Of a stretch of 64,000 bases of DNA, positions 1 to 12,600 are shown piece after piece (position 1 is the first letter of the stretch; each line of letters starts with the position of its first letter). The stretch is from NCBI GenBank assembly GCA_004519485.1, contig CP038121.1, positions 186,001 through 250,000 on the forward strand, given 5' to 3'. Origin of the DNA: Nannochloropsis oceanica. Lineage: Eukaryota > Sar > Eustigmatophyceae > Eustigmatales > Monodopsidaceae. Under the pieces are notes generated by a model. It worked only from the letters and a program-made list of their open reading frames with translations, searched no databases and was not told where the DNA came from. Made by a program: the position numbers and the translations under genes.

Positions 1-28
1 CCCCCCGAAGAGAAAAAATGCACATTAA

Positions 29-98
29 AACCAAGCTTCATTGCTGCTTATAGGAGGTGTGGAGACTTCTTTCGACGTCCCCATCGCTTCTCTGACCT
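29..98 (+). pseudogene. Decayed duplicate of the thiolase exon at 159-331
   Basis: In the frame of the downstream thiolase exon this stretch reads NQASLLLIGGVETSFDVPI. The real exon reads [19 protein letters not shown] at about 171-231. An in-frame stop lies just upstream (26-28), no donor site follows, and similarity ends at about 90. Differences fall largely in third codon positions, so it looks like an old tandem exon duplication that is no longer used. An alternative exon is less likely because of the stop. Confidence 0.6.
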
Positions 99-158
99 TC
101 CCTCCCTCCCTCCCTCCCTCCCTCCCTCCCTCCCTCCCCTCCTTCCTCCTTCCCGCAG

Positions 159-2304
159 AAAAAATCCTCTGCGACAAGGCCAGTCTCGTCCTCGTCGGCG
201 GCGTGGAGACCTTCTCTGACGTGCCCATCCGCCTTACACGGCCCATGCGGCAGGCACTCATCACCCTCCCCAAGGCCATGAAGAAGGGACCATTGGGCAT
301 CCTCAAGCATCTGTCCAAGCTAAAGCTCAAGGTATCTTCTTATTCTCTTTCACCCTTCCTTCCCTCGACGACCTTGTTCCTTCACCCCTCCTTCCATCCC
401 CTCCTCCCCCCCTCCCTCCCTCCTGCAGGAACTGGGCCTGGAGACGCCGGCCATCGCCAACTACACCACGGGGGAGGTGATGGGCCACTCATCCGACCGT
501 CTTGCGGCCAAGTTCGGGGTGTCCAGGCGCGAGCAAGGTAAGGAATGGAGGACGGGAGGAGAAGAGGGAGGGATTGATTGGCTGTGGGAGGTGGAGATGT
601 TGTACACGTCCTTATATTTATGGGGGGTTCCTTCCACTCTCATTACGGTCTGCATGTCCTTCCACTCTCATCACGGTCTGCATGCCTCTCCACTCTCATC
701 ACGGTCTGCATGTCCTTCCACTCTCATCACGGTGCTACTTTCCTTACCCTTTCATCACGGTGCTAATTCCCTTCCACTCTCATCACGGTACTAATTTCCT
801 TACACTCTCAACACGGTGTTTATTTGAGTAGATGAGTATGCCGCCCTGTCGCATCAACGTGCGGCCAAGGCCCACAAGGACGGCCTCTACAAGGACGTAA
901 GTACCCTCCTTCCCTTCCTCCCTCGCCCCCTACCTACCTCCCTACCTACCTGCCTACCTCCTCTAGCACACATCATTCATGTAGAGGATGACAGCACAGC
1001 GAACGGCGTCAATTGCTCGAGTCCTATGTCTCACCCCTCCCTCCCTCCCTCCCTCCCTCCCTCCCTCCCTCAGGAGATCATCCCGGTGGAGGGCAACACC
1101 CTCGAGAACGGCATCAAGGGCGAATCGACAGCTGACACGCTCGCTAAGCTCAAGCCCGCCTTCGTCAAACCCCACGGCACTCACACTGCCGCCAACAGCT
1201 CCTTCTTGTCCGACGGCGCCTCCGCCTCTCTGGTACTTTCACCCCTCCTTCCCTCCCTGCCGTCTGCCCGCACTCGCTGTAAAGCCAAGGTCCCCATCTG
1301 GGGCATGTCACTCCAAATACCCACCCTACCCCTCCCTCCCTCCCTCCCTTTCTCCCTCCCTCTCCTCAGATTGCCTCGGAGGAAAAAGCACTTTCCCTCG
1401 GCTTTAAGCCCAAGGCCTTTATTCGCGCCTGGGAATTCGTCGCCGTCGATCCCTTTGAGCAGCTGCTCCTTGGGCCCACGTATGCTACTGCCAAGGTACG
1501 CCCTTCCCTCCCTCCTTCCCTCCTCACCTCTCATATCCTCGTTTATCCTTCCCTGCTCTCCTTCCCTCACTTCCTCGCCCTCTTTGACCTCACGCTTTCT
1601 CGACTGGACACGACGCTCCTTCATATTCCCTCCCTCCCTCCCTCCCTCCCTAGGTCTTGGCGTCGGCGGGCCTGACGCTGGCGGACATGGATGTGGTGGA
1701 GATCCATGAAGCCTTCGCCGGCCAAGTAATTTCCAATTTTAGAGCCATGAGCAGTGATGCCTTTGCTCAGGTAGGGCGGGGCAGAGGGAGGGAGGAAGGA
1801 AAGAGTACCTGTTCCGTTGAACAGAAGTGGGCCTGGAGGGCGGCAAACACAAAAAGGCTCTCTTGTCTCTTGTCTCGGGTCTTTTGTCTCGACCCCCCGG
1901 CTTTTCCGTCCCACGTGTAGTTGTCAATAGTTGAATCCATCCCTCCTTTCCTCCCTCCCTCCCTCCCTTGCCAATCTCCCAGGAGTTTTTGGGACGTTCC
2001 ACCAAGGTGGGAGATATCGACATGGCCAAGACGAATCTGCATGGAGGCTCCTTGTCGCTAGGCCACCCGTTCGCAGCCACTGGTAAGGAGAGAAAGAGCG
2101 ATGGAGGGAGGGAGGGAGGGAAGAAGCTGGGGAAAGGGAGGGATGGCTCACGATACGCACACGTCCGTCCAAATACCTCAAGGCAATCGGCTGGTTACCA
2201 CGGCGGCGAACCGCCTGCATAGGGAGGGAGGTCGATACGCCCTCATCACGGCGTGTGCGGATGGTGGGCTGGGCCATGCTTGTATTATTGAGAAGTACGA
2301 GTAA
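159..2304 (+). CDS. HADHB: 3-ketoacyl-CoA thiolase, mitochondrial trifunctional protein beta subunit (3' part, 8 exons)
   Basis: This enzyme performs the last step of beta-oxidation, thiolytic cleavage of 3-ketoacyl-CoA, normally in the mitochondrial trifunctional complex. The gene enters from the left edge, so the N-terminus and the nucleophilic cysteine lie outside. Exons 159-331, 429-537, 832-896, 1074-1232, 1370-1495, 1654-1770, 1983-2082 and 2183-2304 join in phase with GT-AG borders; stop TAA at 2302-2304. The protein follows animal HADHB closely: [62 protein letters not shown]. The thiolase signatures [18 protein letters not shown] (active-site His) and [11 protein letters not shown] (second active-site Cys) are intact, so the part seen looks functional. 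Most introns end in long CCCT tracts. No beta-oxidation partner lies next to it in the window. Confidence 0.93.
631..815. repeat. Intronic minisatellite in the thiolase gene
   Basis: Six to seven degenerate tandem copies of a unit of about 27-31 bp built around CCTTCCACTCTCATCACGGT fill the intron between the exons at 429-537 and 832-896. The first four copies continue with CTGCATG-like text, the later ones with GCTAATTT-like text, suggesting two rounds of local duplication. Confidence 0.85.
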
Positions 2305-3150
2305 AGTAAACGGAGGAGAAGGGGAAGAGGGGAGGAAATCGGATTGATGCGATTTGATGGAAGACAACCGATGAGGCAGTGGGAGAAAAGGAAAGGAGAA
2401 GGAGGAGGAGGAAGAAGGTAGGAGGAAGCACAATTTTGAAGGTGGGAGAAGAGTATGCCTTAGTGTTTTTGTAGTGGATAAGTAAGCGTGGATACAGCAG
2501 GGAAGCGGCAGAGGATGGCAGCAACAGGGCGCGGAGAGGAGAGAGGCAAAGGAGGGGTAGTGCGGATGAAGTGGGATGGAGGCAGCGGAGACGATGGGGA
2601 TAGAGTGTGAAAGAAACAAGGACATTGATAAGCTCCGTTCAAGGCTGGCGCGGGGGATTGCGACAAATTTACTCTTTTGATCAAGGCCTCCCAAAGTCAC
2701 CAACGTTCAACCTATTTCATATTTTCTTAGCCGTTGCTTTCGATTGCCTGAAGGATGCTCAAGAAAGCAATGCTGGCCTCATATATGTCGGCTTGCACAT
2801 GGCTGTTCGTGGGCCGCTGCGTGCGTTCGGCGAATGGTAACAGATGCCAAGCGTCGCTCCTCACACCACACGCGGCCTTTGGCAAGGGTCACATCTTACA
2901 GCTTGCTTCCCCTCGCTTTTGACGGCACTCCTATCCCGTGGTGATCATGTCTATATGTAGCTTTCGATTGCATTACGTTCCAGGAACCGACAACGTTGCT
3001 TCTTCATCACCGCAACATCAACAACCGTAACTGATCCCAGTCTACTCAATTTATCCCCTCTACAACCCTGCACCCACAGAGCCAATCAACACCGTCATCA
3101 GTAGAAGCAGGAGAAGAAGCTCTAGTAGCTCTTGTCACCGCAGTAGCAAC
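2305..3150. other. Intergenic region between thiolase and the giant HECT gene
   Basis: About 850 bp holding the thiolase 3' UTR (purine-rich at 2305-2430) and the promoter and 5' UTR of the HECT gene. The short open frames here lack protein-like composition. I see no RNA gene or clear TATA box. Confidence 0.6.
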
Positions 3151-3593
3151 ATGTCTTACGAGGCCTCGGAAGGCGACGGGGCATCTTGGTGCCGCCGTCT
3201 CATGTGCCAGCTCGAGCAAACCTGTAACCAAAGCGACATCCACGCGGCCTTGCACGCGGCTTTGACGGAGCCCTTGGCCATCGGCCAGCCGCAGCCGATG
3301 ACGGTAGCCACAATTAATTGTGAGGCCAGCAGCGAAGCTCCTTTCACGACACACAGCACTACCATTGTCGATCCTCAATTCTACCTTTCCACCGGGCGGC
3401 TCCAGGTTATAAAAAGCGCCATCCAGAGCCGGCAACAGCAACAGCAGCAGGCCCTCTCTTCTGAGGAGTTTAATGTGGATCTACGGGCGTTCCAACCTAT
3501 GCTGCATTTGATTACCACCGTGGAGAAGGACGTCGTATTGACGAACGCCCTTCATACCTTACCCCTCCTCAACGGGAGTGGAGGGAGCAACAT

Positions 3594-3645
<52 letters not shown>

Positions 3646-6600
3646 GGCAGCAATACTGACAGGCTCGTACGGGGTCACCAACCGCACCGTTCCTTTGACC
3701 TGAGCTGCAGCCGCAGCAGTACCAGTGGTGGCGGACACAAGCGACGCGGTTCCAGCTCCTCTGCCTTGAGAACATCAGCCTCCTGCTCCTCAGCAGCAGC
3801 GGCAGCAGCAGCTTCAAGTGCACCATTAGACAACGCAGCAGAAATCTGTCGCATGCTTTCCATCGCAGTACTACAGCAACGATCCCTCCCCTCCCTCCTG
3901 GTCGCTTTCAAAGCCCTCCTCTGTCTCTACGAGGCCTCTCTCCCTCCCTCCCTTCTCCCCCTCCTCCCACCCTCCCCAGCCACTGACAAACCTGTGTTCC
4001 CCATCCTCCCTTCCTTGCTCCACTCCCTTCTGCTAGGGGGTAGGGGGGCGAGGAAAGGAAGGAGGAAGGAAGGGAAGGAGCACCGTTGTCCTTTATTGCA
4101 GTGGGAGGACTGCCGTCGGATTTTGGATGAAGAGGAGGGACGAGCGCGCCTGGCTTGGGTGGAGGGTTCTCCCCGACTGGAGGTGTGTGGAGGGGAGGAG
4201 GAGGAAGGACGCGGGCAGGGCGGGCGAAGAGGAGGAGGAGGAGGAGGAGGAGGAGGAGGAGGAGGGGAAAGAGGAGGAGGGCGGTCTGTGGGTGCTTTTG
4301 AAGTCGGGGGGGCCGTGACGGCAGTGGTGAGGAGTGTGGCTTGCCGGCTGCCTTCCCCCCTTTCCTCCTCCTCCCCCTCCTCCTCCTCCTCCTTCTCCTC
4401 TCTGTCTGCCACTCAGCAGGTCGAGAGGGAAGGCGGAAAGGGGGGCACACCCTCTTCTCCTCGTCCTTTCCGTCGGTTCTATTACGAGACCACCATCACC
4501 AGCGCCGTTCCCCCTGCTCTCACCGTGTCCTCGCTGCCTTCCTCGTCCTTCTCCTCATCTTCCTCGAAAGAGTGCCAGAGGAGCGAGAAGGGGGTGAACG
4601 TCCAGGGATTAAGGATAGGGTGGGCAGTGGGAGGCGCGTGTGTCGAGGCGGCGTTGGGGGAGGGGAGGTTGTCGGTTGGCTTCGATGCGACCACGGGAAG
4701 AGTCTACAGTGGCGCCAAGGCGAGGCTGAAGGTGGAAGAGGGGGGAGGAGGGAAGAAGGAGGAGAAGGAGAAGGGAGAGGAGAGGGAGGGTGAGGAGGAG
4801 GAGGAGGAGGAGGAGGAGGAGGAGGAGGGGTGGGTTGAGCCGCCCAGGGACGGAGGGAGGGCATTGGATGTTCTTCCTCCCATTACAGCCCCTACTACTC
4901 CTACTCCAACCCCACCTTCTCACCCATCCCCCCTCTCTCCCTCGACTGAGGAGAAGGCCGAAATCACAACCGCCACCACACCGATGCCTCCCTCCCTCCC
5001 TCTCCCCCTCCCTCCTCCCCTTTCCTCTCATCCTCGGGGGTGGAAGGCCGGTGACGTCATTGGTTGTGTCCTTGACCTCGACCGCCACTCCTTAGCCTGG
5101 CATGTGAATGGAGAGCTCCACGGCATGACCTCCTCCTTCCTTGACCTTGATTGGGAGGGAGGGAAGGAGGGCGGAAGGGAGGCAGGGCTGACGCCGGCTG
5201 TGAGTATGGCCGTGGGTGGAACGACGGTGAAAATCAATTTGGGGCAAGATCCCTTCGACTACGAGGTTCTCCCCCCTCCCTCCCTCCCTCCCTTCACCTC
5301 TCCCTCTACCTCTCTCCCCGTCATCATAAAACGAGTGGAAATCCCGCCGCCGTCTTCGTCCTCCACATTCCCTTACGTCCACCCTATCCTCCCCCACGCC
5401 CTCACCTCCCCTTGCCTTGTCTTCAACGGCCACGGCCATCTTGAAATTCCCATCGCCCGCCCGTTACGTCTCCCCTACGGTCTCACCCTAGAGCTCCTCG
5501 TCCGCCCCTCCCTCCCTCACTCTCCTTCTTCGAGGGCGAGGGGGAGGGAGGGAGGGACCTCCTCGACACGCGCATCGACGAGGAAGGAGGGCGGGGAGGG
5601 GGGCGAGGGCGGGAGGGAGGAAGGAGGCATGTTCCTGGTGGGGTGCTCTGACTTCGGCCTGGTGGTAGGGAGGGGGGGGAGATTGAGTATCTTCAACGAG
5701 ACAGGAACGCCCTGCACAGAGTGGCAGAGTCTTTACCCAACGGGGAAGGGAGGGAGGGAGGGAGGGCAGGCAGAGAAGCTGGCAAGTCGTCGGGCAGGGA
5801 GTGGGAAGGTGGGGGAGGAAGACAAGGAGAGGAAGGACGAAGAAGACGCAAACGAGGAAGAGGAGGAGGAGGAGGAGGAGGAGGAGGAGGAGGAGGAGGA
5901 GGAGGAGGAGGAGGAGGAGGAGGAGGAGGAGGAGGAGGAGGAGGAGGAGGAGGAGGAGGACTGCCTTGTCCTCAAGAACGGGGAATGGGCCATGCTCACC
6001 CTCTCCCTGGACTTTAAGGAGAATCGACTCGTCCTTTTGAAAAACGGGGATCCGGTTGCGAGGGCCTCTTCCCTCAACCTCCCTCGGCTGTGTTCGAATC
6101 TTGTCAGGGAGTTGTTCGTGGGGGGATATTCATCCCTGGGAGAGGAGGGGGAGGGAGGAGGGGAGGGAGGGAGGCTGGGCTTGGTGGGCGCGGTGGCGGA
6201 ATTAAGGTTCTGGGAAGGTGTGCGGGATGAGGCGGAGGTGGCGTGGACGCTGGGGAGGAGGGGGATGGAAGGGGAGGAAGGGGAGGGAGGGAAGGGGGGA
6301 CGGTTGGTGGGGTGGTGGAGGATGGACCAGGGGGGTGGGCATGCGGTGCAGGACGCGCGGGTTTTGGAGGGAGGGGGGGGAGGAGGGTATGGAAGGGGGA
6401 GGATTGCGGGTAGTAGCAGTAGCAGCAGTAACAGTGACTTGAATATGGCTCTGGTGATGGGGGAGGCGGAGTGGAGTGATTGCTTTGCTCCTCTTCCTCC
6501 TTCGCCTCCTCCTCCTCCTGCTACTGCTACTTGTACTCCCGCTTCTTCGGGTCGTGCCGCGGTCACTCCTCTTCTTCCCGGCGGCAGCAGCAGCAGCAGC

Positions 6601-9600
6601 AACAACAACAATAACAACAACAATAAGAACAGCAGCAGCAGCAGCAGTGACAGTCATCTAGTCACCACAGCCATCCAAGCTCTACTTCCTCCCTCCTCCT
6701 TTTCCTTCCTTCCCTCCTTTCCTCCTTCCCTCCCCATCACCCTCCTCGCCCTCCTAGGCTCGCTCACCCATCTCCGGTACGCCTACCTCGACCCCTCCCT
6801 CCATCCATCACTCGCCTCCCTCCGTCTCCAAGACCTTAGCTCACCTCACACCGGTTTGGGCGTTCTCGTCCACCCCCACGTCTCGACCTACCTCCTCCTT
6901 CACTCCCTCCTTCGGCACCTTGCCCGCCTCCTCCACACCCTCCCACCCTTCGAGGAGCAGCAGACGACAATAGGAGCACGAGCACGGCCAACAGTAGCGG
7001 CAGCAGCAACAGCAAGGGCTGCCGGAGGCGGGGAAATCAAGGAGGCAGAGAGGACGGAAGAGGACCTCCATCCCTCCCTCCTCCTCCCCCTCCTTCTCCT
7101 CGGGGTTGTGAAACTCCTCGGCACCAATCTGTTTCACCTGAAGCGTGTAGGGGTCGGCCCCAACAGCGTGGGGCTTGGCCTGGGGGGAGGGCGGGAGGGA
7201 GGTAGGGAGGGAGGAGGGGGTGGGAAAAGTAGTGGTGTTGGATTTGGTCCAGGAGGAGGGAGGGAAGGAGGGAGAGAGGGGAGTGGCGAGGGAAACGGGC
7301 CAAGGCCATTCATCGGTCGGATGGTGGAAGTACTGCTCCAATGCATGTCAATCAGCCCTCCCTCCTCCTCCTCCTCCTCCTCCTCTTCCTCCTCCTCCTC
7401 CTCCTCCTCCTCCTCCCCCTCGGCCGCCGCCTCTGCCCTTCGTTCAGCACACGTTGAGATAGCAACGGTGCTGAGCCAGAACCTTACCGTCTTCTTCCCC
7501 GAACACGCGCACAGGCGCTCCCTCCTCCTCGCCCTCCTCCAACCTGGGAAAGGACTGGAGGAGGGGAGGGGAAAGGTGTCATTTTCTACCTCCCCCTCTT
7601 CTTCATATTCATCCTACTTCTCGTTGCCCTCCTCCCTCCCTCACTCGTCGAGAGAGCTGCTGCTGCAGCACGTCAGCCAAAGCCTCCTCTCGTCCATCCC
7701 CCTCGCCCTCCCCTTCTTTCCTCGGCAGCTACTCGTCCTCCCCGCCCTCCCCGTCCTGAAAGCGAATGGTGCGCCCATCACCCTCCTCAACCCCTCCTTC
7801 CTCTCCTACTCTTCCTGCACTTCGCCCTCCCTCCCTTCCCCAGCTTCCTCCGGTTACTCCCGACTAGATCTGGAGAGAGGAGGGAGTCAGCAGCAGCAGC
7901 AGTTGAAAATTGGCAGCGTTGTGGTGAGAGGAGAGGGATGGTGTTGGGGCGAGCAGGACGGAAGGGAGGGAGGGCAGGGCGTGGTTGTGGGAATCGAAGA
8001 CTGGCATAGCAGCAGCAGCAGCAGCAGCAGCAGTAAAAAGGAGGAGGGCGAGGGGGGAGGTAGGGAAGGAAGGAGGGGGAGAAAAGTGAGGGTAGTATGG
8101 GCGGATGGAAGGTGGAATGTGTATAGATGGAGGTTGAAGAGGAGGAACCGATGGACGGGGAGGGAGGAGGTGGTGTCAGATTTGAGGGTCGTGGGTGATG
8201 GGGAAGGAAGGGAGGAAGTGGGTGGGGAAGGAGGTAGGAAAAGGGGCAAGTTGGACGGTCCCTCTTCTTCTCTCCCTTCCTCGTCCTCCGCGGAGGGCCT
8301 GGTCGTGGCGGAGAAGGAATTACACAGTCTGCTAGGCCTCCTCATCGACCACAGCACCTGCACTCTACCACAGGAGGGAGGGCGGGAGGGAGCGAGGGAG
8401 GGAAAGGCCAACTTCCTCGCGACCCGAGGAGTGACTGCCACCCTAGTCGGCCTGTTTCAATCCATTCTCTTTGGCTTCTTCCAACCTCCTCCCCCTCCTC
8501 CTGCCCCCGAGTCCCTCGATCTCTCCCTCCGTGCCCTTTATGTTGGGGTCAACCCCGCCCTCCCTCCCGCCTTCTCTCCCTCTCTCCTCCTGGCTCGGTT
8601 CCAAGCCGCGTTACGACGGCCGACGTCAAAGGTGTTTAGGGGTGTAAGTGGGAAGAAGAGGAGGTGGAAATGGGAGGAAGGTACGTACGAGTGCGTGCAA
8701 CAGCGGCAGCAGCAGGGAGAGAGAAGGAGGTCGAGGACGACTGAAGGGGCAGGGGAGGAGGAGGAGGAGGAGGAGGAGGAGGAGGAGGGAGTAAGAGGGG
8801 GAGAGAGAATCGAGTGGCTGTCATTTTTACGGCATATTGGGATGAGCGAGAGCGACTTGAGGAGATACCAGGAATGGAAGGAGGAAGGGCTCGACGGGTC
8901 CGAGGGGGGAGTTGACGAAGAGAGGAAGAGAGGGCTGGGGGAAATAGTTTTATTGGGGAGCCCACCATCATTTCTTTTCCACTATACTCTGAACCTTCTA
9001 GAAAGAGCGACGGGGCTCTTGGTTTCTCTGCAACATACGAAGGAGGCAGGCGAGGAGGAGGAGGGGGAGGCGGAGGAACGACGGCGGGTGAAGGAGGAGG
9101 TAGAGGAGGTGTTGGATAACCCTGTATTGACTTTATTCCTGCCCTTGGCCTTGCTGGGGCTGAACCGATGGCAGTATTTTGTGGGTGGTGATGAGGTGGG
9201 AGGGGAAGTGGCGGGAAAGGCGAGAGAGTGCGTGAGAAGCTTGGGAGAAGAAGGGAAGAGGCATGCATTTGCTCTGCTGTTTTTCTACAGGAGAAAAATG
9301 AAGAGCAGGAAGGGAGAGAAGAGGAGTTCAAAGGAGCCGGAGGAAGGAGGGCAGCAGTCTCCATTTCATCCATCGTCATCTTTATCGCCACATGTGAAGG
9401 ACGAAGAAGATGTGGCAGCAACAGCAGAAACAGCAGCAGCAGTGACAGCCGCGAAGGGACGCCTCTGTCTCCTGACCCGCCTTGAGCTCTTCCTCCACGT
9501 CTTCCTCGGTCGCATCGTCGCCGCAGATTACCAAGGTCCTCTCGATGAGGGCAGTAATGAAATGTTTGCTCAGGTTGAGGAGGAGGAGGCAGCAGCAGCA

Positions 9601-12600
9601 GCAGCAGCAGAAGGTGGTGAGGATGAGGGTGAAGGTGCTGATGTATATATCACCTATTCGACTGCATTAACATTGGGTCCTCGTGCTGTATTACGTTCCA
9701 CCACTACCACCATCACCACCACCGCCAGCAGCGAAGAAGCAAGAGGAGGAGACGAAGAAAGCGGAGGGAGGTCCAACAAGAAGAAGAAGGGCTCGAGGAC
9801 GGATGAGGAGGAGTCGGAAGCCCTGCAAATCAAGTGGCTTCATTCCCCCCTCTTCGGCCAAGGCCTCCACCCTGACTACCTCCCACTCACTTCTTCTTCC
9901 TCTTCCCCTTCCCCGCCCTCCAGCATCCCCTTCCTCCTCCGAATTCGCACCGATCTGTATCATGCCATGGAGGGCCAAGGCCCCTGCTCCCTGCTCCTAG
10001 AGCAATACCTCGCCCTCCATCACTCCCTCCCCCCAGCACTTGCCCGTTTGGGAGGCCCCCACATGACGCGAGCAATACGCGCGGTCTTTTTGGCTCTGTG
10101 TCACCACGCTGGGTGCTTGTCTGCAGTGCGACGCCTGTCCTCCGTCCTTGCTTCCTCCGTCCCTTCCTCCCCCCCCTCTTCCTCCTCCTCCCTGATTCCC
10201 CCATTTTTTCCCGTCGGGGGAAGAGCACCACCACCACCACCACCACCAGTAGCAGCAGCTACAGCTACAGCTACAGCCACGGCTGGAGGAGGATGGGCGA
10301 CGCAGCCACCCCCCGCCTTCCTGGCCGCAATATGGGCCAAGGCATCAAGCTTGAGGGCATGGGCACGGGGAAGGGTCGACGCAGGTATAGGCTACGACAA
10401 GACGGCGGCCACCTTGGTGAAACGTGCCAAGTTTTTATTGGAGCTGGCCCCGGCCTGTGGAGGGAAGGAAGAGGGAGGAGGGGGAGGGAGAGGAGGAATA
10501 GGAGGAGGGTGGGAGGGAGGGAGGGGGGTTGGTGGCATGTATGAGGCGTGGGTGGAGGAGGTGGTGAGGGAGGTGCAGCAAGGAAAGGGCAGGGGGATTA
10601 ACAGCGGCAGCTGTAGCAGCAGTGCCAACACCAGCGGGCGACGCACCCCTCCCTTCCCGTTTCTCCGCCCCTCCTCGTCCTCTTCCTCCCTCCTTTCTTC
10701 GTTCCCCCCCTCTGGCCACCCTTACCTGCAACAACGATGTGAAGATCTCCTCTCCCTGGGCTTGGCCTTCTTGAAAGCCCCGTTCCTTCCTCACGCCCTC
10801 CCCTCCCTCCGTGCTCGACAGCGCCTTGCACTCCTTCGCACCCAGAGCCGCGCCCGTTCCCTCTTTCGCGCCATTTCCCTCCTCCGTGACGATCAGGAAG
10901 GAGGGAGGGAGGGAGGGAGCACCCACCTTGCCAAAGCCGTGACGTTGATGTTCCTGACTGCAGCCATGCGATGCACCCTCTCCCACCTCTCGCTTTACAG
11001 CTACCATTTCCCCCCACCCTCCTCCTCCTTCTCTTCCTCCTCCTCCTTCCCTAACACCAACTCGACCCCTGTCCGCGTCAGTCTTTCCCTTCCTACTTCT
11101 TCCTCCCTTGAATCCTTCCCCTTCCTCCCCCCTTCCTCGCTCCAACCCTCCCACCACCTCACCCACCTCTCGGGCGCCAGCCCCGCCGCAATCAGGAAGG
11201 TTAAGCACCTCTTTGAGGAACTGGGTGGGATGGTATCATCCTTCCTGACTCATCATCAAACCGACGGAACGGCGGCGGTTGAGCTGTTGCTGTTAAATTG
11301 GTTGGGGTTTGTGGTAAAGGTGGACGATCATGTTTTTTTGGAGAGGGTAGGTGTGTTCAATGTCTTAGGGGACCTCGGAAAGGAGGAAAGGGAGGGAGGG
11401 AGGGGGGGGAGGGGGGCAAAGAGGAGGAAGGAGGTGGTGGAGGAGGGAGGGGAGTCTGTGGAGGAAGTGGAGCTGAAGGGGCGGGAGGAGATGGATGTGG
11501 TTGAGGAGGGCGGAGAAGAAGGGGAGGGCGAGGAAGAGGGAGGGAAAGAGGAAGGGGTGGTGCTGAAAAAGGCGGTGATGACATTGGTTCACTTTCTGGC
11601 TATGCAAGTGGCCATGGCGACAGAGGAGGGTGGGAGTGAGGGAGGAAGCGGGGCAGGGAGGAGGATTGTTGGTAGTGGTCGGGGCAGTTACGGCAGTGTT
11701 GGGGAAGGTAGCTTCGAGAGAGGCGGAGGGATGGAGGGAGGGAGAGAGGGAGGAAAGGGATTGATGAGGGTGAGGTCAGGGCCAGCGACATTGAGCAGCT
11801 CTGTCTTCCGAATGCTCTTTGACGAGCTGCAGGACATTACTCACGCAGTCAAGGACGAGGACGGGAGGGAAGGCCGGAAGGAGGTTGAGGTGGAGGAGAT
11901 GCTGTCGGAGGTGTTGACGCTGCTTCTCTATGTATGCCACACCCCGGCATGTCGCACCACGCTCGCCGAACCGTCTTGGATCGCCCTCCTCTTCCTCCTC
12001 ATCAGGCTCACCGGATCTCGCCACCCCCTCGCGCAACAACGAGGCCTGTGCCTCCTTCGCTCTCTCCTTCCCTTCTGCCCCCCTTCCTCCCTCCCTTCCT
12101 CTTCGACGGATCCCCTTGCAGTGGCCAAGGCCCTTCTCCTCTTCCTCCTCGACCTTTTGTCTGCCCCTTACGGTGGTAGCAGTTGTAGTAGTAGCAGCAG
12201 CAGCAGCAGCGATGCATGTTCGTCCTTCCCTGCCTCCTCTCCTCCTACCCGAGCTCCAGGCGTTATCCCTCTCGCTCCATTGGCCTCTTCTCAAGAAGCC
12301 CTCTCCCTCCTCCTCACCCTCCTCCTCACCCCTTCCTCCCTCCCTTCCTCGTCCTCGTCACCCATCCCTTCCTGGTCCTTTTTGATTCGATCCACATTAA
12401 CTGAGGCTCTTGATGGGCTGGGAAGGGCACGGGTGCTATTGACGAAGCATGGAGGGAGGACGAGGGGAGAGAAAGAGGGGGAAAGGAACTGCCAAGACGC
12501 TCCTTCCTCTTCGTTGAAGACGGCGGGAGCGAAGAAGGAAGCGGAGGAGAAACGCCTTACAGGGAAAGACCTGCGCACGGCCTTAGAGGAGGAAGCAGCC

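Noticed and set aside
631-815. Possible CRISPR array (regular repeats of about 30 bp)
   Set aside because: The copies are contiguous without unique spacers, lie in a eukaryotic intron and diverge gradually, as in a minisatellite.
1026-1709. Plus-strand frame running through thiolase introns
   Set aside because: Its text alternates repeat-derived PPSL with pieces of exons in the wrong frame; the spliced exons give a complete thiolase.
5733-6623. Long minus-strand open frame opposite the HECT gene
   Set aside because: It consists of Ser/Leu/Pro runs that are the complement of GAG and GGA repeats; purine-rich coding DNA rarely has stops on the other strand. No domain, no conserved motif.
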